Both the position numbers and the translations under genes were made by a program. From assembly GCA_023145215.1 (NCBI GenBank), contig JAGLED010000023.1, positions 1 through 62,603 on the forward strand: a DNA stretch of 62,603 bases. The letters are read 5' to 3'. This DNA comes from Rhodospirillales bacterium. GTDB lineage: Bacteria > Pseudomonadota > Alphaproteobacteria > Rhodospirillales > Casp-alpha2. Of this stretch, positions 47,165 through 55,245 are shown in pieces. Within the stretch, counting starts at the first letter, position 1, and the number at the start of each line of letters is the position of its first letter. The notes under the pieces are model-generated. The model worked only from the letters and a program-made list of their open reading frames with translations, made no database searches and had not been told where the DNA came from.

Positions 47165-48244
47165 TCAGCACTCGCCGATGCGGGCGGTGTCGATAATGAA
47201 ACGGTCGTGATCCGCAAGCGCCGGCAACTCGGCGGGGAGCCGGACGCTGCCGAACGTGACGCGCATCGGGTTCCGGAAGAGCGCCTGGGTGGGTTTCAGA
47301 AAGCCGTTCATTTCGCCTGCATTATCGATCATTTGATGGGCGACACAACATTCCATCCAGCATCCGAGATCGGCGGCGACACCGTTGCCGAGGACGGGCT
47401 TCATGCCGAGATCGCGGATCAGTTGAAGCTGCTTCATCAAATTGTCGATGCTGCCGGCCTTCATCAGCTTGAGCTTAATGAAGCTGACGCCACCCATTCG
47501 GGCGGCACGTTCGATCTCGCGCTCGCCGTAGATGCTCTCGTCCAGCATGAACGGCACGTTGGTGGCCTCTGCGATGGCTTTCGATGCGTCCCAGTCGTCC
47601 ATGTGGCAGGGTTGCTCCAGCAGTTCCACGTTCGCCGGATCGACGCTCGAGGCGTATTTGACGCCGTCTTCTTTCGAATACCCCTGATTGCCGTCGATGC
47701 GGATGCTGATACCTTCCGGCAGGCAGGATTGGATGAACGCCGTGCGCTTCAGATCGTCGTCGACATTCCAGCCGATCTTGACCTTGATCGTCTTGTAGCC
47801 GGCGGCGGCGTGCGCGGCGACTTCCTTGGCAATCCCGTCCTCGTCGGATGCGCTCAGGATGGCCAGCAGCGGCACGTCGACGTCGCCGTTCGGCGTCATC
47901 AGCACTGGATGGCGCTCCAGCATTTCGACGGCAGTGACCAAAGCCGTGACGGTGAACGGCGCGTCGTGATGATGTTTGAAGGCGGCGGCCTTCGCGGCCT
48001 CGAACGAGCCGCCGACGAGATCGCGCGCGATTGTCCGAATGGATTCCCAGCAGCCGTCGATGGTCTCGGGCGTATAGCCGGTCAGGATCGTTGCTTCGCC
48101 AAGGCCCGTATTGCCGTCCGTATCGATGACTTCGGCGATGACCGTATCGAACGCCGTCACCGGCCCGAAGGAGAGCTTATAGGGGATCGTCAACGGCAGT
48201 TGCAGACGTTCAAGACGTATCCCGGCGATACGGTCGGACGGCAT
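47165..48244 (-). CDS. Mandelate racemase/muconate lactonizing enzyme family protein (enolase superfamily)
   Basis: 359 aa. The capping domain is about 1-125 and the barrel has the KxK base in TIKVKIGWN (about 155-163). Metal ligands are in RIDGNQGYS, ELLEQP and MLDESIYG, with the opposite Lys in IKLKLMKAGS (about 260-269) and LGNGVAADLG. This is the MLE/dipeptide-epimerase-type set, not that of methylaspartate ammonia-lyase, although both belong to the enolase superfamily. ATG 48244 has AGGGAG upstream; a longer frame is unsupported. Divergent from the VOC gene, and in one unit with a TauE permease. Confidence 0.88.
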   Translation of the reverse strand: MPSDRIAGIRLERLQLPLTIPYKLSFGPVTAFDTVIAEVIDTDGNTGLGEATILTGYTPETIDGCWESIRTIARDLVGGSFEAAKAAAFKHHHDAPFTVTALVTAVEMLERHPVLMTPNGDVDVPLLAILSASDEDGIAKEVAAHAAAGYKTIKVKIGWNVDDDLKRTAFIQSCLPEGISIRIDGNQGYSKEDGVKYASSVDPANVELLEQPCHMDDWDASKAIAEATNVPFMLDESIYGEREIERAARMGGVSFIKLKLMKAGSIDNLMKQLQLIRDLGMKPVLGNGVAADLGCWMECCVAHQMIDNAGEMNGFLKPTQALFRNPMRVTFGSVRLPAELPALADHDRFIIDTARIGEC

Positions 48245-48338
48245 GATTATTCTCCCTGATTCCGTCATATGCGCCGGTTGTCACCGGTGCGACGGCTCCC
48301 TAACATCGCCCAGCATATTAAACACGAAAGGTTCGGTC

Positions 48339-49202
48339 ATGCCCCGAGGAATAGATCATCTCGTTTTATGCGTTGGCGACCTGAAAAAGGCGCGCGCGGA
48401 TTATGAAGCACTCGGCTTCACGATGACGCCGCCGGCGCAACACCCTTTCGGTACCGGGAACACGCTCGCGCAATTGCAGGGGTGCTTTCTCGAAGTGCTG
48501 GCCGTGACCAGACCCGAAGACATTACCGAGGCATCGGGAGACGACTTTTCGTTCGCGGCGTTCAACAGGGATTTTTTGAAATCGCGGAACGGGATGTCGA
48601 TGCTGGTCCTGCAAAGTTCGGACGAAACGGCGGACCGTGAGGAATTCCTGAAAAAGAATCTGCACGTCTATGCGCCGTTCGATTTTCAACGCCTCGCCAA
48701 ACTGCCGGACGGCCGCGAGGAAACGGTCGGCTTCTCGCTCACCTTCCTCGGTGACGAAAGCCTGCCCGACATGGGGTTCTTCACCTGCAAACAGTGGCGT
48801 CCGGATTTGTTCTGGAAGAAAGAATACCAGACCCACGCCAACGGCGCGGAAGGCGTCGACGAGGTGTTCGTCGTCGCGCCCGACCCGGCGGCCCCGGTCA
48901 AGTTCCTGGCGGCGTTTGCTGATGCTACCGATTTCGAGACCGACGAAGGGGTCGCCCGGGTCAGGACCCCGGGCGGTGCGCTCGGCGTCTACACGCCCGA
49001 CGCATTCGAGGCGCGCTTTCCGGGCGCGTTCGACGAAGCCGCCTTCGCATCGCCGTTTTTCGCCGGGTACGCCATCAAATGCGGCGATACGGGAAAAGCG
49101 CGAAGCTGCTGGAAAGATGCAGGGCTCGATGTCCGCGACAGTGGGGGACATCCTTGGGTGCATCCGAAAGACGGTCTCGGATGCGTGATATCTGCTGCAT
49201 GA
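48339..49202 (+). CDS. VOC superfamily (glyoxalase-like) protein
   Basis: 287 aa. The N-terminal MPRGIDHLVLCVGDLKKARADYEALGFTMTP is the first beta-alpha-beta module of a glyoxalase-like (PF13468) protein. PFGTGNTLAQLQGCFLEVLAV follows, and a second module is at about 150-285. Possible metal ligands are His8 and Glu in FLEVLAV. The reaction is unknown (dioxygenase, isomerase or lyase are all possible). Divergent from the enolase-superfamily gene and 103 bp upstream of the SDH-like operon. Confidence 0.85.
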   Translation: MPRGIDHLVLCVGDLKKARADYEALGFTMTPPAQHPFGTGNTLAQLQGCFLEVLAVTRPEDITEASGDDFSFAAFNRDFLKSRNGMSMLVLQSSDETADREEFLKKNLHVYAPFDFQRLAKLPDGREETVGFSLTFLGDESLPDMGFFTCKQWRPDLFWKKEYQTHANGAEGVDEVFVVAPDPAAPVKFLAAFADATDFETDEGVARVRTPGGALGVYTPDAFEARFPGAFDEAAFASPFFAGYAIKCGDTGKARSCWKDAGLDVRDSGGHPWVHPKDGLGCVISAA

Positions 49203-49305
49203 AACCGGCTATAGCATGAGTTAAAATCAAGTATCTATATGATAAATCAATATAATTTCATGCTTTTAACTGGCCTGCATCCGGCCATGGGCGTATAACC
49301 GGGCT

Positions 49306-50034
49306 ATGAGCAACACCATCCAAGTTTCCGTCTGGCGCGGTGCCGAAGAAGGCGCGTTCGAGACCTTCGAGGTGCCGCGGCAGCCGTCGCAGACCGTCCT
49401 CGACGTCATCACTTATATCCAGCGCAACATCGATCCGACGTTGAGCTATCGCTTCGCCTGCCGGGTCGGGGTTTGCGGGTCGTGCGCGATGACGGTCAAC
49501 GGCCGGCCGCGCTGGACGTGCCGGACCCATGTCGACAAGGTCGCCGGTGACGGCACGCTGCAGGTCGCACCGCTCAGGAATCTGCAAGTGGTCAAGGACC
49601 TCGCCTGCGAGATGACCGAGTTCTTCGACAAGATGAACCGCGCTGAGGGGAAGTTCCACCCGACCAAGACCCGCGACGACGATTTCGATTTCATCAAGCC
49701 CGATGACAAGAAGCGCAAACAGGCATCGGCCGGGATCGAATGCATCGGCTGCGGCGTCTGTTACGCGGCCTGCGACATCGTCGACTGGAACAAGGATTAC
49801 CTCGGTCCGGCAGCGCTCAACCGTGCCTGGACGCTGGTCAACGACGAGCGTGACGGCGGCAACGACGTGCGCCTTGCCGCCGTGGCCGGCGATGCAGGCT
49901 GCCACGCCTGTCACTCCCAGCAAGGCTGCGTGGAGCACTGTCCGAAACATCTGAGCCCGACGCACTCTATCGCCGGTCTCAAGCGGGAAACCGCAAAGGC
50001 CGCGCTCAAGGGACTGCTGGGCGGCGACGACTGA
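49306..50034 (+). CDS. Succinate dehydrogenase/fumarate reductase-like iron-sulfur subunit
   Basis: 242 aa. [2Fe-2S] ligands are C52, C57, C60 and C72 (CRVGVCGSC...WTC). [4Fe-4S] ligands are in CIGCGVCYAAC (146-156). A third set, C199-H-A-C-HSQQG-C208-VEH-C212-P, corresponds to the [3Fe-4S] region. It carries electrons between a flavoprotein and membrane anchors. First gene of a five-gene operon (1-bp overlap with the next). It probably is not the housekeeping SdhB because gene order and partners differ (B, C, D, TauE, A). Confidence 0.9.
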   Translation: MSNTIQVSVWRGAEEGAFETFEVPRQPSQTVLDVITYIQRNIDPTLSYRFACRVGVCGSCAMTVNGRPRWTCRTHVDKVAGDGTLQVAPLRNLQVVKDLACEMTEFFDKMNRAEGKFHPTKTRDDDFDFIKPDDKKRKQASAGIECIGCGVCYAACDIVDWNKDYLGPAALNRAWTLVNDERDGGNDVRLAAVAGDAGCHACHSQQGCVEHCPKHLSPTHSIAGLKRETAKAALKGLLGGDD

Positions 50035-50390
50035 TGGCAAGCGTCCGCGTCGAAACCAAGCTTTGGGTCTGGCAGCGACTCTCCGCGGCGGTACTCGGTC
50101 TTTGTGTGCTCGTGCATCTGGGGATGATTATCTATGCCGTCCAGGACGGCCTTAGCGCCGCCGAGATCATCACCCGCGTCTCGGGGAACGTTTTGTGGTT
50201 CGTGTTCTATGCGGTGTTCATCGTCGCCGTCGCCATTCATGCGCCGATCGGGGTGCGCACGATCCTGAATGAGATGACGAACCTGAGCCCGAAGATGACA
50301 CACATTGTGATGGCAGTGCTTTGCCTCGTTATTCTGGTCATGGGCTTCCGCGCGATCATCGGGCTCTATCAGGCGGGGGCGTCGCTATGA
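50034..50390 (+). CDS. Succinate dehydrogenase/fumarate reductase-like membrane anchor, cytochrome b type (SdhC-like)
   Basis: 118 aa with three membrane segments (about 14-36, 50-75 and 88-110). It contains LCVLVHLGMIIYA (His28-type haem ligand position) and VAIHAPIGVRTI (another His). It starts within the stop of the iron-sulfur subunit gene and overlaps the next gene by 4 bp (ATGA). Confidence 0.82.
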   Translation: MASVRVETKLWVWQRLSAAVLGLCVLVHLGMIIYAVQDGLSAAEIITRVSGNVLWFVFYAVFIVAVAIHAPIGVRTILNEMTNLSPKMTHIVMAVLCLVILVMGFRAIIGLYQAGASL

Positions 50391-50731
50391 GGGCCGGGGC
50401 GCACCGCAATCATCCGCATTACTGGGCGTTTGTGCTGCACCGGGCGTCGGGCCTGCTACTGGCACTGTTCCTGCCCGCGCATTTCTATGTGCTGGGTCTC
50501 GCCATCGAAGGCACGGCCGCGATGGACGGGTTCTTGAGCTGGTCGGCGACGCCGCTTGCCAAGATCATGGAGACGGGGCTTGTGGTGCTCTTGGCGGCGC
50601 ATCTTACCGGCGGGTTGCGTCTTCTGGCGCTCGAATTCATCGGCACCCGCGAAAGCTCGCGCGTCGCCGTCGCCGTCGGCGCCGGTATTGCGCTCTGCAC
50701 CGGTTTGATCTTTCTGCTCAATGGGACCTGA
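50387..50731 (+). CDS. Succinate dehydrogenase/fumarate reductase-like membrane anchor (SdhD-like)
   Basis: 114 aa with three membrane segments (about 13-35, 55-80 and 88-110). The N-terminal HRNHPHYWAFVLHRASGLLLALFLPAHFY has the S/HRxSG-type quinone and haem-binding pattern of SDH anchors. The start ATG overlaps the preceding stop; the end overlaps the TauE start by 11 bp. Confidence 0.82.
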   Translation: MRAGAHRNHPHYWAFVLHRASGLLLALFLPAHFYVLGLAIEGTAAMDGFLSWSATPLAKIMETGLVVLLAAHLTGGLRLLALEFIGTRESSRVAVAVGAGIALCTGLIFLLNGT

Positions 50732-51458
50732 AATCGCCATCATCCTGTCGGGTGCATTGGCGGCGTCTTTCGTCGCCGGGGCTGCCGGTTTCGGCGATGC
50801 ACTGGTGGCGGCGGCCATCTGGCTGCAGTTCTTCCAACCGTCCGAGGCCGTGCCGCTGATCGTCGCCTGCTTCTTCGCCATGCATGCGGTGATGCTGGTG
50901 TTGATGAAGGGCCGTCTGGATTTCAGGCATCTCTGGCCGTTCGTGATCGGTGGCGCCGTCGGCGTACCCATCGGCGCGCAGCTCTTGAAGGTGATCGATC
51001 CCGCGACCTTCAAACTGGTCGCCGGCGCCGGACTGATCGTCTACGGCTCGGTGATGCTGATGCTTGCCAATCTTCCCGTGATCAAGAAAGGCGGCCGTCC
51101 GCTCGACGGTCTGGTGGGCTGGATCGGTGGCGTGCTGGGGGGCTTCGCCGGGCTTTCCGGATTCATTCCCGCCATCTGGTGCACGCAGCGCGGTTGGGCG
51201 CGCGCGCAGGCGCGTGGCGTGACCCAACCGTATATCCTGACCATGCACGGCATGGCACTTGGATGGTTGGCGGCCGGCGGGATGGTGACTTCCGAGACCG
51301 GCACGCGCTTTGCCATCGCGGTGCCGGCGATTGCGCTCGGTGCATGGATCGGTATCAGGCTGTACGGCCATTTCGACGACAAACGTTTCAGGCAATGTGT
51401 GTTGGGGCTGCTGATCGGTGCCGGCGCATTGCTGCTTTTAAATCCGGGAGGACGCTGA
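50721..51458 (+). CDS. TauE/SafE family permease (second of two, inside the SDH-like operon)
   Basis: 245 aa with about 8 membrane segments. The first repeat is LSGALAASFVAGAAGFGDALVAAAIWLQFF (about 9-38) and the second GWIGGVLGGFAGLSGFIPAIWCTQRGW (about 133-159). It overlaps the anchor gene by 11 bp and ends 1 bp before the flavoprotein gene, so it is translated with the complex. It may import the substrate or export the product of the flavoprotein (inference). Confidence 0.9.
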   Translation: MGPEIAIILSGALAASFVAGAAGFGDALVAAAIWLQFFQPSEAVPLIVACFFAMHAVMLVLMKGRLDFRHLWPFVIGGAVGVPIGAQLLKVIDPATFKLVAGAGLIVYGSVMLMLANLPVIKKGGRPLDGLVGWIGGVLGGFAGLSGFIPAIWCTQRGWARAQARGVTQPYILTMHGMALGWLAAGGMVTSETGTRFAIAVPAIALGAWIGIRLYGHFDDKRFRQCVLGLLIGAGALLLLNPGGR

Positions 51459-51459
51459 C

Positions 51460-53199
51460 ATGTCCACGAACATCCAGATCGAAGAACTGAAAACCGATGT
51501 GCTGATACTCGGCTCCGGCGGGGCAGGCCTGTTCGGTGCGTTGCACGCCAAGGCGGCCAATCCGGACCTGGAAGTGACGGTCGCGGTCAAGGGGTTGCTC
51601 GGGAAATGCGGTTGCACGCGCATGGTGCAGGGCGGCTACAACGTCGCCATCGCCCCCGGCGACAGCACGGAGCGGCATTTCATGGACACCGTCGAGGGTG
51701 GCAAGTGGATCAACCGCCAGGATCTGGCCTGGACGCTGGTCGAGCAGGCGCAGGTCCGTATCCGCGAGCTTGAGAATGAGCTCGGCTGCTATTTCGACCG
51801 CAACCCGGACGGGACCGTCCACCAAAAAGCGTTCGCCGGTCAGACCTTCGATCGCACGGTACACAAGGGCGATTTGACCGGTATCGAGATCATCAACCGC
51901 CTCGCCGAGCAAGTCTGGGCGCGCGACATCAAGCGGATGGAAGACCACCGCGCCGTCGCGCTGATTCCGTCGAAGGATAAAACCCGAATAGCCGGTGTGC
52001 TGATGATCGATATGCGCTCAGGTGCGTTCCGGATGGTACGGGCGAGCGCGGTGTTGCTGGCGACCGGCGGCGGCCCGACGATGTACAAGTACCATACCCC
52101 CAGCGGCGACAAGACCTGCGACGGAATGGCGATGGCGTTACGTCTCGGCCTCACGCTCCGGGACATGGAGATGGTGCAGTTTCACCCGACCGGCCTGATC
52201 GCGGGCGAAGACACGCGCATCACCGGGACCATCATCGAAGAGGGACTGCGCGGCGCCGGCGGACATTTGTTGGACGGCAACCTCGAACGCTTCATGCACA
52301 AGTACGACGAACGTGGCGAGCGCGCGACCCGCGACATCGTCAGCCGGGGCATGTTCCAGGAAATGCGCAACGGCGTCACCGCCAAGCACGGCGGCCTCTA
52401 TATCACCATGAAGCACCTCGACCCGGCGATGGTGAAGAAAAGCTTTAAGGGCATGGTCGAACGCTGTGCCGACTGCGGTTTCGATCTTGTCGGCGGCAAC
52501 GTCGAGGTGGTGCCGACCGCGCACTACATGATGGGCGGGCTCGTGTTCGAGCCCGATTGCACAACCGAAATTCCCGGCCTTTACGCGGCGGGCGAAGACA
52601 CCGGCGGCGTGCACGGCGCCAACCGTCTCGGCGGGAACGGTGTCGCCAACTCGACCGTGTTCGGCGGGATCGCCGGCGACACGATCGCCAGGGACATCAA
52701 GCCGGACGCCGCGCTCGTCGAGCCGGACCGGGACGCGATCGATACGGCGGTGCGGCTCTGCACGCAACCTCTCGAACGCCCGGCGGCCAAGATCGATCAG
52801 GTCCGCACCAAGCTTTGGGATCATATGTGGGAAGACGCCGGCATCGTTCGCGACGCCGCGAGCCTTGCCCGCGCCAAGGGGACACTCGACGAGCTGGACG
52901 CGGAACTGGACACGATCGGTGTCGCCGGAGACAACCTCGCCTATAACCTGACGTGGCACGACTGGCTGAATCTCAAGAATCTGATCCTCGTCTCCAAGTC
53001 GGTCGTCGCCGCCGCCACGGCGCGCGAAGACAGCCGGGGGGCGCATTTCCGTGCCGACTATCCGGACGTCCGCGACCTCGAAAATTCGACCTACACCGTC
53101 GTCCGCCTGAAGGAGGGCGAAATCACCCTCGGTACCGAGCCGGTCGATTTTTCACGGGTGAAGCCGGGCGAGACCCTGTTGGATGAAAGCGCCGCCTGA
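51460..53199 (+). CDS. Fumarate reductase/succinate dehydrogenase-like FAD flavoprotein
   Basis: 579 aa. The FAD motif is DVLILGSGGAGLFGALHA (about 13-30). Active-site elements are MVQFHPTGL (about 239-247), EEGLRGAGGHLLDG, ERATRDIVSRG (proton-shuttle Arg) and HGANRLGGNG (about 385-394), so it should act on a dicarboxylate-like substrate. In SDH/FRD the FAD is bound covalently to a His five residues before the QGG/EGG motif. Here that position is Cys52 (KCGCTRMVQGGYN). It may be non-covalent, or Cys-linked. Last gene of the operon. True substrate open. Confidence 0.92.
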   Translation: MSTNIQIEELKTDVLILGSGGAGLFGALHAKAANPDLEVTVAVKGLLGKCGCTRMVQGGYNVAIAPGDSTERHFMDTVEGGKWINRQDLAWTLVEQAQVRIRELENELGCYFDRNPDGTVHQKAFAGQTFDRTVHKGDLTGIEIINRLAEQVWARDIKRMEDHRAVALIPSKDKTRIAGVLMIDMRSGAFRMVRASAVLLATGGGPTMYKYHTPSGDKTCDGMAMALRLGLTLRDMEMVQFHPTGLIAGEDTRITGTIIEEGLRGAGGHLLDGNLERFMHKYDERGERATRDIVSRGMFQEMRNGVTAKHGGLYITMKHLDPAMVKKSFKGMVERCADCGFDLVGGNVEVVPTAHYMMGGLVFEPDCTTEIPGLYAAGEDTGGVHGANRLGGNGVANSTVFGGIAGDTIARDIKPDAALVEPDRDAIDTAVRLCTQPLERPAAKIDQVRTKLWDHMWEDAGIVRDAASLARAKGTLDELDAELDTIGVAGDNLAYNLTWHDWLNLKNLILVSKSVVAAATAREDSRGAHFRADYPDVRDLENSTYTVVRLKEGEITLGTEPVDFSRVKPGETLLDESAA

Positions 53200-53398
53200 T
53201 CCGGTGACGTGCCGATCTAAGGGATTTCCACATTCATAGCGCCCGCAGTTGCGGCCTATAACGCTGTTTCCATTGTGAAAACCGTGCCGTACTCGTGTGG
53301 CGTGTGCAGGATAAGGTCTGCGCCGGACCTAATTTAAGATGCGTGCAAAAGGCGAAAACGGCATGTTTTGCAGCCCGTTATGACGACCGGACACATGA

Positions 53399-54820
53399 AT
53401 GGTCCCGCAGCACGACACGCGCAGCATTTGGTTACGGATCGGCCCGATGGCAGTCGCATCGGTCGTGTCGATGTGCATTTTGGTATTCGTCAGCGTCATG
53501 ATCCTGGATGGCGTCAGCGAGCGCTTGATTCGCCAGCAGGCCGAACGGGAGGCCATCGCCTGGGCCGCTTACATCGGCTCGTCCATCGAGCGGATCGAGG
53601 ATATAGCCGCCGGTAAGGCGCCCACGCCCGAAGAACGGGAGTTTCTCGAGCGTGTCAGTAAATTCGGTGACATCTTCCGCTACAAGCTGTTCGATCCATC
53701 CGGGCATTTGCAGGTGGTTTCGGACAGTTTCTTCCAGGGCAAAGCCGAACCGTCGGACCTGGGACAGCACAACGCCACCGCAGCAAGCGTACTCGCCACC
53801 GGCAGGTCCTTCGCCGAGGTTCACAACGATCATGACAAACCGGACCGGCCCCAAGTTTATGCGGAAGCGTACGTGCCGATCATGAAGGACGGCAAGATCG
53901 TCGCGATCTCCGAAGTTTACGTCGACGAAACCAGTACCTGGTCTCTCATCAAGGAAGATTTCGCGATCTTCGGGATTATCATCGCCGGTCTGACGTTGTT
54001 GGTGTTGCTGGTGCCGCTCTGGGCCCTCAGACTGGTGACCATCGAACTGAAGCAGCGGAACTTCGACCTCAACTTGGAGCGTGCCCGTGCCGTGCAGGCC
54101 GAAAGCGCCAAGTCGACGTTCCTCGCCAACATGAGTCATGAATTGCGCACGCCGCTGAATGCGATCCAGGGGTTATCGGAGATGATGATCCGCGGTGATC
54201 TCGGCGAACTCGAACATCCGAAGTATCTGGAATATTCGAAGGATATCAATTTTTCCGCCGGGCACCTTCTCAAGCTGGTGAACGATATCCTCGACCTTTC
54301 CAAGATCGATGCCGGGAAGTTCGAATTGACGGAAAGCGAGTTCGACCTCAGCCACGCCATCGGCGATTCGCTTCGCATCGCGCGGGCCTGGACGAATACG
54401 GAACGCCTGATGCTCAGCACCGACGTGGTCGAGGGCAAGTTCCGCATCTACGCCGACGAGCGCGCGATCAAGCAGATCCTGCTAAATCTTCTTTCAAACG
54501 CCGCGAAGTTTACCCCGACGGACGGGGAAGTCCTTGTCACCGGCCACTTCGATCCGGACGGAAATGCCGTCGTCAAGGTTTCCGATACCGGTCTCGGCAT
54601 TCCCGAGAAAGACCTCAAGCAGATTCTCGAGCCGTTCAGCCAGTTGCGCCGCCCGCCGGGTCTGCAGAGCGAGGGGACCGGACTGGGTCTGAGCCTCGTC
54701 AAATCGATGGTCGAACTGCACGGCGGGACCGTGTCGATCCAGAGTCGGCTCGGTGACGGCACGACGGTGACGGTTGTCCTTCCGGCGCATAGACTGCGCG
54801 CCGAAGACGCCACGAAATAA
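53399..54820 (+). CDS. Sensor histidine kinase
   Basis: 473 aa. Two membrane segments (about 17-37 and 188-210) enclose an about 150-residue periplasmic sensor domain, followed by a short linker. The HisKA domain has the phospho-acceptor H247 in NMSHELRTPLNAIQG. The HATPase domain has LLNLLSNAAKFTP (N box), VSDTGLGIPEKD (G1) and EGTGLGLSLVKSMVELHGG (G2). There is no receiver domain and no response-regulator gene adjacent, so it is an orphan kinase. An in-frame ATG at 53447 is an alternative start. Confidence 0.92.
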   Translation: MVPQHDTRSIWLRIGPMAVASVVSMCILVFVSVMILDGVSERLIRQQAEREAIAWAAYIGSSIERIEDIAAGKAPTPEEREFLERVSKFGDIFRYKLFDPSGHLQVVSDSFFQGKAEPSDLGQHNATAASVLATGRSFAEVHNDHDKPDRPQVYAEAYVPIMKDGKIVAISEVYVDETSTWSLIKEDFAIFGIIIAGLTLLVLLVPLWALRLVTIELKQRNFDLNLERARAVQAESAKSTFLANMSHELRTPLNAIQGLSEMMIRGDLGELEHPKYLEYSKDINFSAGHLLKLVNDILDLSKIDAGKFELTESEFDLSHAIGDSLRIARAWTNTERLMLSTDVVEGKFRIYADERAIKQILLNLLSNAAKFTPTDGEVLVTGHFDPDGNAVVKVSDTGLGIPEKDLKQILEPFSQLRRPPGLQSEGTGLGLSLVKSMVELHGGTVSIQSRLGDGTTVTVVLPAHRLRAEDATK

Positions 54821-54926
54821 CCTTTTTTCGGGCAAAAGCCGGCCTTAATCCCATCCGATCATGCAATCGTCCGCAGCGCCGGGCCCGGGTGCAAACCGCC
54901 CGGTCACAGCCCGATGGGAGGGTGTC

Positions 54927-55241
54927 ATGCATACGATCCGCGTCTCAGGCGACCTCGATGTCCGCCGCATCAACGAAACCCGTCAATTGCTTTTGAAGTC
55001 CCTGACCGACAGCGACGGGATCGTTGTCGACATGTCGGATGTCTACCGTATCGACAGCGCCGGTCTTGCCGGACTTGTTGAAGTCCTGCAGGCGGCCCGC
55101 GTTTCCGGGCGCAGCTTCAAGCTGACGCGCGTCCGCGACGGTGTTATGCGGGTGATCCGCTTTGCGCGCCTGCACCGGGTCTTCTTCGATGCCGAGAAAG
55201 ACGGGATGATCCCGTCCGAAGGATACGAGGCCGCCGCCTGA
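54927..55241 (+). CDS. STAS domain protein (anti-sigma-factor-antagonist-like)
   Basis: 104 aa single STAS domain. The site of possible phosphorylation is in YRIDSAGLAGLVEVL (D-S-A-G, about 39-53). Starting at ATG 54927 is supported by GGGAGGG about 5 nt upstream; a frame from 54861 adds 22 unsupported residues. Such proteins act in partner-switching cascades. No anti-sigma kinase is adjacent, but a histidine kinase precedes it by about 100 bp on the same strand. Confidence 0.85.
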   Translation: MHTIRVSGDLDVRRINETRQLLLKSLTDSDGIVVDMSDVYRIDSAGLAGLVEVLQAARVSGRSFKLTRVRDGVMRVIRFARLHRVFFDAEKDGMIPSEGYEAAA

Positions 55242-55245
55242 CCCG

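Noticed and set aside
47165-48244. Calling the enolase-superfamily gene methylaspartate ammonia-lyase because of the glutamate mutase operon
   Set aside because: Its KxK, DxN, E, DES and K...K motifs are the MLE/epimerase set; the lyase has a different signature and is longer.
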